A DNA stretch of 50,056 nucleotides from an uncultured Microbacterium sp. (GCA_947503655.1 CANNEP010000012.1:1-50056), one strand, 5' to 3'; positions 8,201-16,202 are shown, counted from the stretch's first letter. Notes: generated by a model from the letters alone, not told the origin. Numbers and translations are program-made.

Positions 8201-8810
8201 CATCGGCCTGCGCAACCGCCCCGTTGCGGCCTGCCGCGCCGACGCGGGTTGCGGCAACCTCGCGTTCGATGAATGCAACCATTTCCGCAACCGCCGCGTG
8301 ATGCGCATCCGCAATCAGCGATTGCGTCCCCGCGTCCGACACCGCCCACAGCACCGATGCGGACTTCGGAACCGAGAACGTGAAATCGAACCCCGCAACC
8401 GCCTTCCGCACCCCACGCGCACTCTCCTCAGCCGCGATTGTGGCGACCGCGTCGGCACGCTCGGTCACAGGAAGGTCTGCGTCGAGCCTCAACGTGCGGT
8501 GCTCAATGCGCTCGGTCACGGTCGGATACTTCCGATACGGGCTTCCGAGCGCTTGGCGTGTCACGGGGTCGCGGCCCTGTCCAATCAGACGTTGAAGCTG
8601 CAACTCAGAGACCTCGTCGCCGACGGTGATCGTTCTACCGCCGAGCGCGGGGACGGCTGATCCGAGCCATCGCCCCGGCGGGGTGCCTTCCTCCGTGTAG
8701 TACCTCGTCAACGGCGTTGAGAGCACCCGGTCACCGTCGCCGGTGGCGACGGTACGCAGAAGGTACTTGTAGCCGTCACCGGCGGACATCACCCGCATCG
8801 AAACCGTCAC
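5262..8810 (-). CDS. MobF-family conjugative relaxase-helicase (TrwC/TraA type)
   Basis: 1182 residues from a GTG at 8810, chosen for GGAGAGG nine bases upstream and because MTVSMRVMSAGDGYKYL is the usual opening of this family; the open frame continues to 9104 without support. The relaxase domain has Tyr37-Tyr38 (candidate nicking residues), FDFTFSVPKSAS (141-152), Asp213-His214 and the metal triad HLHTH (223-227). The helicase part has Walker A VGPAGAGKTT (about 553) and Walker B VIVDEASL (about 622), with a late motif AVTAHRAQG. It should nick one strand at oriT, stay bound and unwind the DNA for transfer. It is divergent from the methyltransferase gene; the 278-base gap between them is a candidate oriT and promoter region. 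Confidence 0.95.
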   Translation of the reverse strand: MTVSMRVMSAGDGYKYLLRTVATGDGDRVLSTPLTRYYTEEGTPPGRWLGSAVPALGGRTITVGDEVSELQLQRLIGQGRDPVTRQALGSPYRKYPTVTERIEHRTLRLDADLPVTERADAVATIAAEESARGVRKAVAGFDFTFSVPKSASVLWAVSDAGTQSLIADAHHAAVAEMVAFIEREVAATRVGAAGRNGAVAQADVSGVIATAFDHYDSRAGDPHLHTHVVISNKVQIVHDGKWRSLDGRPLHAATVALSELHEAVFADHLTRAFGVEWEARDMGRDRNPAWAISTVPERLVAEFSSRSRQINEGKNRLIAEYVARHGRQPSLATVIKLRAQATLATRPEKQVRSLADLTGEWRESASHLLGEDATHWARTVTANEAPRLLRADDVPLDVIDALGRSVVGAVGEKRSTWRRWNLTAEAARQTMPYRFATTRDREAVVGMVVDAAERASLQLTPPELASSPAVFRRSDDSSRFRPIASTVYSSPEILAAEDRLLERARTMTARTVPIEVIEKVTRRPDRDGRLLAADQTSALTAVAASGRAVDVLVGPAGAGKTTAMRALRTAWEREHGRGSVVGLAPSAVAAQVLAEDLGIKTENTAKWWKDHQNAGASFRKGQLVIVDEASLAGTLSMDRITEHATEMGAKVLLVGDWAQLQSVTAGGAFSLLVHDRDDAPELVDVHRFVNEWEKTASLDLRHGRPEAIDTYAEHGRITGGDTEAMIDAAYIAWRNDTLNGASTVLIADSNDSVHALNQRARADLILDGTVDARREVALQGDARAGVGDTIITRKNDRRLRTPRGWVRNGDRWTIADIRDDGSLTARRADSRGTVILPADYVSDHVDLGYAVTAHRAQGITTDTSHVLVDPSTTRENLYVAMTRGRHTNLAYVATDFPDDNHTTPHPADDPDATARSVLYGVLQHVGAELSAHETIIAEQEAWGSVAQLAAEYETIAQAAQHDRFATLIRQSGLTPDEAEDTIHSDAFGALTAELRRAEANHHNIDALIPRLVAARGFGDADDIASVIHHRLTRATARPAGSGRTRKAPRLISGLIPEAAGPMSAEMRNALTERRELIEQRAVAVVDHALTERHEWALALGNMPPETRAVATWKQQARTVAAYRDRYGITTRTPLGPAPDSDAQKIDAARAKAALARLRDLASAERHDEPSRTARREGAGLGL

Positions 8811-9088
8811 CAGCCGCCACCTCTCCTCACTCCGAAGGTGAGCTCCGCAGCCCGCGGCGCGGTGACTTCTGAGGTCACTTTCGGACGGTGGCGCGCCTCG
8901 CTTGCAAGACGCGTGACAACCCGTTCGAGCGAACCGCGAGGGATCGGCAGCGCTGGGCGCCGACGGTGCTGGAGCGAGGTGGGAGGCGTCGGCTGAGCGG
9001 CGGCGCGTGGGCGGTTCGTGCACCTGGTTGGTGACCAGCTCGGAGTAGCAGCACGGCTCCGGGATCACCACTCTAGGAGAGTTTACCC
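8811..9088. promoter_or_regulatory. Divergent intergenic region with inverted repeats; candidate oriT/promoter
   Basis: Between the relaxase and methyltransferase genes. A 17-base near-perfect palindrome, GTGACTTCTGAGGTCAC, lies at 8862-8878. A second inverted repeat, CTCAC/GTGAG, at 8826-8842 overlaps the relaxase ribosome-site region on the minus strand. Hairpins beside a relaxase gene fit either oriT or autoregulation of the relaxase; the sequence alone does not decide. Confidence 0.35.
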
Positions 9089-10285
9089 GTGGCCGACCAG
9101 ACACTCACCGACCGGGTCGCTCTGCTGCGTGTCGGGTCGCTGTTCTCCGGCTACGGCGGACTCGATCTCGCTGTCGAAGAAGTCTTCAATGCCAGAACGA
9201 TCTGGTTCTCCGAGATCAACGAGCCCGTCGCCCGCATCTTCTCCCACCACTGGCCCGAGGCCCCGAACCTTGGTGATATCACCGCCATCGACTGGAGAAC
9301 CGTGCCGCCAGTGGACATCCTCTGTGGCGGGTTTCTCTGCCAGGACGTATCGACCGTCGGGAAGATGGCCGGTCTGAAGCCCGGCACCCGTTCCGGCCTC
9401 TGGGCACATATGGCGGCAGCGATCGACGCGCTGCAACCCGACTGGGTCGTGATCGAGAATGTCCGCGGGCTGCTTTCTGCACCAGCTATACGCGCAAACT
9501 TCGAAGGAGTCCACGATGAGCAACGCAACATCGCAAATGCAGCCCCCGACGGTGCAACCCCTCGCGATATGGAACGCGACCCGTGGCATCTGGGAGAAAC
9601 CACAGCTCGACCTCTTCGAGTAGCAGGAGCAGTTTTGGGAGACCTGGCCGACCTCCGGTATGACGCGCAATGGATCGGTCTACCCGCTTCCGCGGTCGGC
9701 GCACCCCACCCCCGATACCGGGTCTTCATCCTTGCCCACCGCACTGTTTCGCACTCCACTGGCATCCGACGCAGCTCGCGGGGGCGAGAGCTTGCAACAG
9801 GTGAAAGCACGCCGCGGCACGATTGCGCTCAGCCACCAGATCATCGACCTTGCCTTGCACGGCCCGAATGGGTACCCAGGTTCCGAGGAGTCAGAGAGCC
9901 TGTGGAGGTTGATCGAGGAATTCTTCGACGATGGGGACGTTACGCCGTGCCAGTGACTTACTGGACGCAGATCATCGGTCGGCCCGCACCGGCGCCCGCA
10001 ATCCTGACCGACGCGACTGGCCCGCGGCCCGCACCGGCATTCGTGGAATGGTTGATGGGTTTACCGTCTGGTTGGGTGACTGATGCGCGTCACGAACTCA
10101 CCACGAATAGTCAGATCACGGCGCTCGGGAACGGAGTCGTCCCCAGGCAAGCGGTTTCGGCCATCTCCAGTTTGTTAAACACCTGGCTGGAGGAGCATCG
10201 ACCGAGGTCATCCGATCGAGCGGTAAACCCATATCAAGCTGTAGTAGATAGAACCGGGGTGGAGACGGGGGTAGCCGGGAGTTGA
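9089..10285 (+). CDS. C5 cytosine DNA methyltransferase, probably rearranged or degraded
   Basis: 398 residues; GTG with AGGAGA eight bases upstream. Motif I is LFSGYGGLDLA, motif VI is ENVRGL and motif VIII is DAQWIGLPASAVGAPHPRYR. The motif IV segment reads GGFLCQDVS, with Leu where PCQ has Pro, although the Cys is kept. After residue about 215 the sequence becomes Arg/Ser/Pro-rich and unlike the family until WGRYAVPVTYW; the C-terminus then has the motif X segment ALGNGVVPRQA. The missing family-like middle part is found in another frame (see 9516-9956). The last 20 or so residues overlap the convergent ABC gene and look acquired at the cargo junction. It probably protected the element from host restriction; activity is doubtful. 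Confidence 0.8.
   Translation: MADQTLTDRVALLRVGSLFSGYGGLDLAVEEVFNARTIWFSEINEPVARIFSHHWPEAPNLGDITAIDWRTVPPVDILCGGFLCQDVSTVGKMAGLKPGTRSGLWAHMAAAIDALQPDWVVIENVRGLLSAPAIRANFEGVHDEQRNIANAAPDGATPRDMERDPWHLGETTARPLRVAGAVLGDLADLRYDAQWIGLPASAVGAPHPRYRVFILAHRTVSHSTGIRRSSRGRELATGESTPRHDCAQPPDHRPCLARPEWVPRFRGVREPVEVDRGILRRWGRYAVPVTYWTQIIGRPAPAPAILTDATGPRPAPAFVEWLMGLPSGWVTDARHELTTNSQITALGNGVVPRQAVSAISSLLNTWLEEHRPRSSDRAVNPYQAVVDRTGVETGVAGS
9516..9956 (+). pseudogene. Overlapping second frame: methyltransferase beta-like part with amber stop and frameshift
   Basis: An ATG at 9516 follows a strong GAAGGAG (9503-9509) inside the methyltransferase gene. It encodes 35 residues ending LDLFE, then TAG at 9621-9623, after which the frame continues with FWETWPTSGMTRNGSVYPLP and RTPLASDAARGGES to a TGA at 9956. 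These segments resemble the target-recognition part of phage and ICE C5 methyltransferases. At about 9930 the frame runs into WRLIEEFFDD, while WGRYAVPVTYW continues in the other frame from 9932, which suggests a one-base loss. Interpretation: an overlapping alpha/beta gene pair, as in split C5 enzymes, whose second gene has been broken. It overlaps motif VIII of the first frame, so both frames appear to have been under selection. Confidence 0.5.
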
Positions 10286-11046
10286 GTTAGGGTTCGGCCC
10301 GGTTCTGGGACCGACGCAATCAGCGAGCGAGTGTACGGGTGTTGGGGATTTCCCAAGACTTGTGAGCTGGGTCCTTGCTCGCACGCCTCACCGCGGTACA
10401 GCACCAATACACTCTCGCAGAGCGAACGCACCACGCTGAGATCGTGCGAGACGAACATCAGTGCCGTTCCGTGCTCCAAGGTGCTGCGATGCAGCAGGTT
10501 GATGATCCCAGCCTGTACCGAGACATCCAGCCCCGAAACTGGTTCGTCGGCGATGAGTAGCGCAGGTCGGGCGAGCAACGCCCGAGCGATCGCGACGCGC
10601 TGAGCCTGACCTCCACTAAGCTGGCGTGCGCGCCGCCCACCGAAGATGTCAGGTTCTAAACCCACATCCGCCAGAGCTTGTGCGGCAAGTTTTCGGGCAT
10701 GTTGCCGCGAAGTTCGTGTGATTGCTAGAGGTTCAGCAACGATGTCCCGCACCAGTCGATGCGGGTTCAGCGACGCGATCGGGTCCTGGAAGATCATCTG
10801 CACGCCCCCAGGCCCTGGGCGGTGGTGAACTGATCCGCCCTGGTATCGGACAGACCCTTGAGCTATCGGTACGAGTCCCGCGATGGCTTTGGCGGTCGTG
10901 GACTTACCTGAACCGGATTCACCGACGATGCCAATGGTGGTGCCGGCCTCCAGCGTGAAGGTGACTCCGCGTACTGCATGGACGGGGTCCCGTGGCGAGC
11001 CGAATCGTACGTGGAGGTCATCGACTTCGAGCAATGTGGCATTCAT
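10234..11046 (-). CDS. Peptide-type ABC transporter ATP-binding protein (DppF/OppF-like)
   Basis: 270 residues. Walker A GESGSGKST (about 43-51), Q-loop QMIFQDP, signature LSGGQAQRVAIARAL and Walker B LLIADEP are all present, with the late NPQHPYTRSLI segment typical of OppF/DppF proteins. It is the last gene of a six-gene import operon; its ATG overlaps the stop of the preceding ATPase (ATGA). Its 3' end overlaps the end of the convergent methyltransferase gene by 52 bases, an odd tail-to-tail arrangement that probably marks where the cargo joined the element backbone. With its partner it would power uptake of short peptides or related solutes. Confidence 0.93.
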   Translation of the reverse strand: MNATLLEVDDLHVRFGSPRDPVHAVRGVTFTLEAGTTIGIVGESGSGKSTTAKAIAGLVPIAQGSVRYQGGSVHHRPGPGGVQMIFQDPIASLNPHRLVRDIVAEPLAITRTSRQHARKLAAQALADVGLEPDIFGGRRARQLSGGQAQRVAIARALLARPALLIADEPVSGLDVSVQAGIINLLHRSTLEHGTALMFVSHDLSVVRSLCESVLVLYRGEACEQGPSSQVLGNPQHPYTRSLIASVPEPGRTLTQLPATPVSTPVLSTTA

Positions 11047-12092
11047 GCGACACCCGCCGCGAGAAGCGCACTGTCCCGGCGAGTCGGGTCATCTGGTGTG
11101 GAAGCGGTAAACGGTTGCCAACAGGCCACCGTGTGATCAGGATCGGAGCTGACGGGTGCCACGGGTGGGCGAGTTGTGTGGCACACCTCGCTTACCCGTG
11201 AGCAGCGCGACGCGAACGGGCAGCCTTGGCGGGGTACAGACATGTCCGGTAGGACGCCAGGGATCGTGGGTAGTGGTAGAGGCACCGGCGTGCTCAGTTT
11301 CGGAGTGATGTCCAAGAGCGCGCGGGCGTATGGGTGTGCCGGCGCAGAGAGCATCCGTGCAGAAGGACCCGATTCAACGATCCGCCCAGCGTACATAACA
11401 GCGATACGGTCGGTGCGGTCCGTGAGTACGCCAAGATCATGGGTGATGTGAATGAGGCTCATCCTTCTTTCGGTGCGCAGTCTGTCGATGAGGTCAAGGA
11501 CGGTGCGTTGCATCGTCACGTCCAATGCCGTGGTGGGCTCATCCGCCAGCAGAAGTCGTGGGTTGGATGCCAGCGCCGCAGCGATTCCGATGCGCTGACG
11601 CTGCCCCCCGGAAAGGGCAGCAGGAAAACTACGAGCGATGCGCGCTGCGTCGCTGAGTCCTACAGCTTCCAACAGTTCGTGCAGGTAGGCGCGGCGAGAG
11701 GCTCGGGTGCGACTGCTGTGCTGTGTCGCTCCTTCGAGTACCTGCTTACCTACGCGTACTAACGGATTAAGTGTGGACGAGGGGTCCTGGAAGATCATCG
11801 CCATTTGCGCGGCGGTGGTTCCGCGCCGCTCTCGGGGGGAGCGTCCTAGGATGTCGCGGCCTTCAAAACGGATACTGCCGTTCGACTGGGTTGTGACACC
11901 CTGCGGCTGCACCCCGACGATGGCGCGAGCCAGCACTGACTTGCCCGATCCAGATTCGCCAATGATGCCGAGGCTCTCGCCTGGCGCGACCGACAGCGAT
12001 AGATCCTCAAGCACATGGGAGTGACCAGAGGCCGACGTGAGGCTCATCTGGAGGTCTCGGACCTCTAGCAGTGCTTCCTTCTGGGTGGACAT
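11043..12092 (-). CDS. Peptide-type ABC transporter ATP-binding protein (DppD/OppD-like)
   Basis: 349 residues, starting at the ATG at 12092 that overlaps the permease stop (TAATG). Walker A GESGSGKSV, Q-loop MIFQDPSSTLNP, signature LSGGQRQRIGIAAAL and Walker B LLLADEP are seen. The C-terminal extension has a Cys-containing segment (RQGCPFASRCSRVSEVC), the iron-sulfur or oligopeptide-binding C-terminal region (oligo_HPY) of this family. Partner of the DppF-like ATPase. A longer reading to 12230 only covers the coding sequence of the permease gene and is rejected. Confidence 0.93.
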   Translation of the reverse strand: MSTQKEALLEVRDLQMSLTSASGHSHVLEDLSLSVAPGESLGIIGESGSGKSVLARAIVGVQPQGVTTQSNGSIRFEGRDILGRSPRERRGTTAAQMAMIFQDPSSTLNPLVRVGKQVLEGATQHSSRTRASRRAYLHELLEAVGLSDAARIARSFPAALSGGQRQRIGIAAALASNPRLLLADEPTTALDVTMQRTVLDLIDRLRTERRMSLIHITHDLGVLTDRTDRIAVMYAGRIVESGPSARMLSAPAHPYARALLDITPKLSTPVPLPLPTIPGVLPDMSVPRQGCPFASRCSRVSEVCHTTRPPVAPVSSDPDHTVACWQPFTASTPDDPTRRDSALLAAGVA

Positions 12093-12961
12093 TATGTGTC
12101 CTTTCTGGTGAATCGCTCGCCGAGAATGTTGACGGCGAGTACGGTGAGGCACATCACGATTGCGGGGGCGAGCATGATCCATGGGGCACCGGCCAGATGT
12201 GTTCGACCTTCCGCGATGAGGCTTCCCCATGACGGGGTGGGTGGCTGTAGCCCGTAGCCGAGGAAGCTCAGGGAGCCTTCCGCGACGATCGCGACGGTGA
12301 TGGCAGTGAAGGAGTATGCGAGCACCGAGGGGAGCACGGTACGCGCGATTTCCTGGGTCATGAGGCGCACCCGGCTCGCGCCCAGCAGCCGGGCGGCCTG
12401 GACGAACTCACGCTCGCGCACACTCAATGTCGCAGAGCGCGCGATTCGCGCGAAGATCGGAATCGTGAGCGTCCCAATCAGAAGCCCAATCGTCCAGTAG
12501 TCCGAGCCGACAAGAGACACGACAACCATGATCAGTATCAGTCCTGGAAGTGCGAGCATCAGATCGATAACTGTTCCAATGATCTCGTCGACAATCCGGC
12601 CGAAGAATCCCGCGACAATGCCGATGAACGAGCCCACCACGAGCCCTACTGCCAGCGTTAGGGCCGCCACGACGAGCGAGGACAAACCTCCGGCCATTGT
12701 CCGAGCAAATATATCGCGACCCGTCGCATCCGTCCCGAACCAGTGGGCAGGACTTGGTGGCTGCATGGCCGCACTGAAATCAGCCCGGAGTGGATCAAAC
12801 TGCGGGATGAGCATCGACGCGACTGCGCCACCGATCACAATAGTGAGAACTACGGCAGCGAAGATGATCGAGCCGCGCGAGTCCAAACGCATGCCTGGCG
12901 TTCTTACCCGGGAGCGGCTATTGCTGAGTGCCGGGCGGGTGTCAGCTTCTTGCGTGAGCAC
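12092..12961 (-). CDS. Peptide-type ABC transporter permease (DppC/OppC-like)
   Basis: 289 residues with about six hydrophobic helices. The first helix (about 33-55) is followed by HWFGTDATGRDIFARTM, the DppC signature loop, and the cytoplasmic coupling segment REREFVQAARLLGASRVRLM precedes the last helices. Overlaps both neighbours, so translation is coupled along the operon. Forms the membrane channel with the DppB-like permease. Confidence 0.93.
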   Translation of the reverse strand: MLTQEADTRPALSNSRSRVRTPGMRLDSRGSIIFAAVVLTIVIGGAVASMLIPQFDPLRADFSAAMQPPSPAHWFGTDATGRDIFARTMAGGLSSLVVAALTLAVGLVVGSFIGIVAGFFGRIVDEIIGTVIDLMLALPGLILIMVVVSLVGSDYWTIGLLIGTLTIPIFARIARSATLSVREREFVQAARLLGASRVRLMTQEIARTVLPSVLAYSFTAITVAIVAEGSLSFLGYGLQPPTPSWGSLIAEGRTHLAGAPWIMLAPAIVMCLTVLAVNILGERFTRKDT

Positions 12962-13913
12962 GGCGTGTCCTTGGATCGACGAAGGTGTACAAGATGTCTA
13001 CGGCTAGCGCGGCGAGGAAAACCGCGATTCCAGAGAAAATGACGATCATTTCAATCACTGGGAAATCGCGTGCGCCTATCGCTGTCACCGCCAGGCGACC
13101 CATTCCAGGGATAGCGAAGACTGTCTCGATGAGCGCCGAGCCACCGAAAAGTGCCCCGAACCCCAAACCGACCAGCGTCATGGTGGTGAGCGATGAAGGG
13201 CGCAGCACACGCGTGATCATCAATCGCGCGGTTCCCATGCCGCGGGAGCGCGATGCGAGCACATAGGGTTCGCGCATGGTCGTGATGAGATCCGCCCTTA
13301 GCACTCGGACCAGGACAGCCGCCTCCGCGAGGCCGATTGTGAGCACCGGGAGTACGAGGTGACGGAGATGTCCTATGGGGTCGATTCCGAACGGCACCCA
13401 TCCAGTTGCAGGCAGTAGCCCTAGCATCACCGAGAACAACATGATGCCCAGCAGTCCGAACACGAATGTCGGGACGGAGAGGAGGACGAACGCTGTGACA
13501 GTCGCGATGCGGTCTAAGAGTCCACCGGGCCGCCAGGCTGAGGCCATTGCCACGGGCAACGTGAGCGCGAGCGCGACGACCTGCCCGAGGAGCAGCAGTT
13601 CGATGGTGATCGGCAGTCGAGCGGCCAGTTCATCGGTTAAAGACCGTCCTGTTACTAGTGACGCTCCGAGGTCGCCACCAGCAGCATTTGATAGCCACTC
13701 CCACAGACGCTCCGGCGCGGGTCGGTCGAGGTTGAGAGAAGCCATGAAGGCCGCGATCTGATCCGGGGAGGCGTTCACTCCCAGAACGGCAAGGGCCGGC
13801 GTTCCCGTCATCAATGCGGGCAGACTCATCGTGAGCAGACCGAGGAGCGTGAGGACGATGAGTCCTCGCACTCCCCGGTGCACCCACGCACGGATTTCTA
13901 TTTGATCCACCAT
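12942..13913 (-). CDS. Peptide-type ABC transporter permease (DppB/OppB-like)
   Basis: 323 residues. N-terminal helix at about 17-38, then a periplasmic-side loop with NLDRPAPERLWEWL, GDLGASLVTGRSL and four to five further helices. The coupling loop MREPYVLASRSRGMG precedes ALIETVFAIPGMGRLAV. The 3' end overlaps the next permease by 20 bases and the start overlaps the end of the substrate-binding gene by 16, typical of tightly packed dpp/opp operons. Confidence 0.93.
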   Translation of the reverse strand: MVDQIEIRAWVHRGVRGLIVLTLLGLLTMSLPALMTGTPALAVLGVNASPDQIAAFMASLNLDRPAPERLWEWLSNAAGGDLGASLVTGRSLTDELAARLPITIELLLLGQVVALALTLPVAMASAWRPGGLLDRIATVTAFVLLSVPTFVFGLLGIMLFSVMLGLLPATGWVPFGIDPIGHLRHLVLPVLTIGLAEAAVLVRVLRADLITTMREPYVLASRSRGMGTARLMITRVLRPSSLTTMTLVGLGFGALFGGSALIETVFAIPGMGRLAVTAIGARDFPVIEMIVIFSGIAVFLAALAVDILYTFVDPRTRRAHARS

Positions 13914-15412
13914 TCTCCAGGTGAGACAGAGATGACATTGCGGTCGCTGACATCGGGGAGTCCGCCGATCTTCGGGCTTGCGATGAAGCCGCTGGGGCTC
14001 TCAGTGAAGAAGAGCACTGCTGCCTCAGCTACGATCAGCTCGCTGGCCGCGTTGTACAAGTCGCTACGTTCCTGGGGTGTGGTCGCGGAACGGGCCTGAT
14101 CGATCAGAGCGCTGACTTCGGCATTGGCGTATCCGCCGAAGTTGGAGAAGGAGTCGGCTTCGAACATCGTCATTGCGGAACCCGTATCGCCGTAGCCGCT
14201 GGTTACGAACTCGATCACGTGGAAATCTTTCGCAAAGAGCTTGCTCGCCCAGGTCGCGGCATCCGCCACATCGATCTCCATCTCGATACCCACGTCACCG
14301 AGCATCTGCTGGATCGCGGTCGCTCGCGCCATCGCCTCGGGCTGCGCGTCTGTGGTGTATGCGAAGGCGAGCGGCTGCCCGTACTGCTCCAGCAGTGCGC
14401 GCGCGGCATCCGGGTCGAACTCTGGATAGGTGGAACCAGTCTGATATTCGCTTTGCGACGAGATTGGTCCGTGAGAGAGCGCGCCCTGTCCTTGGTTGGT
14501 CACCTGTAGCAATGCGTCCCGGTCGATAGCTGTCTGAACGGCTCGTCGCGCGAGGGGATCATTGAAGGGTGCCTGCTCGGTATTGAAAATTGCCGTGGCC
14601 GTTGTTGCATTCGCCAAGGCCAGCTGCAAACCGTCTGTCTCAGCCTGAGTCATCAAACTTGGCGTCTCGATCCATACGACATCGACGGTCCCCGCTGCGA
14701 GGGTCTGGTAACGGGAGTCGGTATCGGGCAGGAACTGGAAGACGATCTCATCGGCGTAGGCGGGTGTGTTCCCGGCATATTCCGGATTGCGCTCGACGGT
14801 CAACGAGGATCCTGCCGACAGCGAAACCAGTCGGTAAGGTCCAGCGCCCAAGGGGCTGCCCTCGGGGTCGGTCGCTGTGGTGCTGCCAATCATGCCGAGG
14901 TTGCGTGCGAAGTACCGCGGGAAGGTCGCGTTCGCTTCGGCTAGCGTCATCTCGACCGTTGTTTCGTCGACCTCGGCTATTTCAATGATCTCCTGCGCAC
15001 CTTGCGCTACCGCGGACTCGGAGTTCTGTGCCCGCTCGATATGAGCGATCACCGCGGCAGCATCTAATGCCGTGCCGTCAGAGAACGTCAGATCTGGGCG
15101 AAGAATCAGCGTCCAATCAATCAGGTCGTCGCTTTCGAGCGACTCGGCCAGCACCGGAACCAATTCGCCGCGCGGGCCATCCATGAGCAGCGGCTCATAG
15201 ATTGCATTCGCCAGCACCAGGCTTGACTGCTGGCCGATGTCGTTGCCGATCGGGTCGACCGAAGAGACCTCAATGTCAAGTCCGACACGGATAGTACCGC
15301 CGGAAACGGCAGACTCATCACCCTGCGAGGTGCCGGGGTCCGCGGAACATGCCACGAGTGCTGTGGCCATTGTCACGGCGAGAACTACCGTGCCAAGGGT
15401 CTTGCGTTTCAT
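13898..15412 (-). CDS. Extracellular solute-binding lipoprotein (DppA/OppA family 5)
   Basis: 504 residues. Signal peptide with lipobox LVAC; Cys22 is the lipid attachment site. The mature part opens with an Asp/Glu/Ser-rich linker, then GGTIRVGLDIEVSSVDP, and includes LTFSDGTALDAAAVIAHIERA, hallmarks of SBP family 5. It should capture the substrate outside the membrane and deliver it to the DppBC-like channel. The actual ligand (peptide, nickel chelate, opine or other) cannot be read from the sequence. The start overlaps the stop of the phosphatase gene (ATGA). Confidence 0.93.
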   Translation of the reverse strand: MKRKTLGTVVLAVTMATALVACSADPGTSQGDESAVSGGTIRVGLDIEVSSVDPIGNDIGQQSSLVLANAIYEPLLMDGPRGELVPVLAESLESDDLIDWTLILRPDLTFSDGTALDAAAVIAHIERAQNSESAVAQGAQEIIEIAEVDETTVEMTLAEANATFPRYFARNLGMIGSTTATDPEGSPLGAGPYRLVSLSAGSSLTVERNPEYAGNTPAYADEIVFQFLPDTDSRYQTLAAGTVDVVWIETPSLMTQAETDGLQLALANATTATAIFNTEQAPFNDPLARRAVQTAIDRDALLQVTNQGQGALSHGPISSQSEYQTGSTYPEFDPDAARALLEQYGQPLAFAYTTDAQPEAMARATAIQQMLGDVGIEMEIDVADAATWASKLFAKDFHVIEFVTSGYGDTGSAMTMFEADSFSNFGGYANAEVSALIDQARSATTPQERSDLYNAASELIVAEAAVLFFTESPSGFIASPKIGGLPDVSDRNVISVSPGEWWIK

Positions 15413-16197
15413 GCTGTTACTTCCTTCTGTGAGGGGGTGGTGAGCGGAAGCGAAGAGTCTGAAGGATCGGGGTCCACGCCCAGGCGGATGCGGATGCTCG
15501 CGACCAGCCGGTCATAGTCCTCATCGGGGAGGTGGCTGCTCAGGTACTCCCGAACACCGCCGAGAGAAGCGAGGTAATCGATCGCTTGGGCGATGTCTTC
15601 CCTGCGACAGACGAGATCGAGTGCGGCGAACAACTCCTGCGTTTGCTCACCTCCGGGCTGACGTTGAAGATTCTCGTGCAGATCGTCATTGGTGCGGATG
15701 TAGTCGCCAACTGCAATGTGGGGGTCTGCCCCCGCTGCTAGTAGGAGGATCGCTGAGATGAGCCCAGTGCGGTCCCGTCCCCCTTGGCAGCCGATCACGA
15801 TCGGCCCCGAAGTTTCCCCGATCGTCCGCAGTACCTGGGCGATGTTCGCAACGGCAACGTCCAGCATGCGACAGTAGTGATCGCCGAAGGTGGCACTCCC
15901 GTCAATCAAGCCGTCGAGAGCTTGGGCTTCTTGGCCGGCCTGAACATCCAGTTCCATGAAGGGGGCATGCACATGCTGCCACGTCGTTGGCAAGTGTTCC
16001 CGACTTTCCTGCTCAAGCTCGCCGCGGGTGCGCAGATCGAGCCATGTCAGCTCATCTGGACACTGTGCGAGTTCAGCGCGGGTGGCATGGCTGAGCGCCG
16101 CAGCGCGATACAACCCGTTGTTGGGAGAGACATGCGGGCCGAGAAGAGGAAGTGGTCGCCAGTTCGGCGGGGCAAGAGCGGTCATGTGATCCATCAT
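15409..16197 (-). CDS. Tyrosine/dual-specificity type phosphatase (Y_phosphatase3-like)
   Basis: About 262 residues from the ATG at 16197; ATGs at 16194 and 16185 are also possible and no strong ribosome site decides. The frame extends to 16485, but that part lies over the divergent TetR gene and is Arg/His-rich, so it is rejected. The active-site loop CQGGRDRTG (CX5R, about residue 135) and an N-terminal LTWLDLRTRGELEQE segment match the PF13350-type phosphatases. First gene of the ABC import operon and fully coupled to it, which is unusual; it may dephosphorylate an imported phospho-compound or a regulatory target. Regulated presumably by the divergent TetR gene. Confidence 0.85.
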   Translation of the reverse strand: MMDHMTALAPPNWRPLPLLGPHVSPNNGLYRAAALSHATRAELAQCPDELTWLDLRTRGELEQESREHLPTTWQHVHAPFMELDVQAGQEAQALDGLIDGSATFGDHYCRMLDVAVANIAQVLRTIGETSGPIVIGCQGGRDRTGLISAILLLAAGADPHIAVGDYIRTNDDLHENLQRQPGGEQTQELFAALDLVCRREDIAQAIDYLASLGGVREYLSSHLPDEDYDRLVASIRIRLGVDPDPSDSSLPLTTPSQKEVTA

Positions 16198-16202
16198 GCA
16201 TA

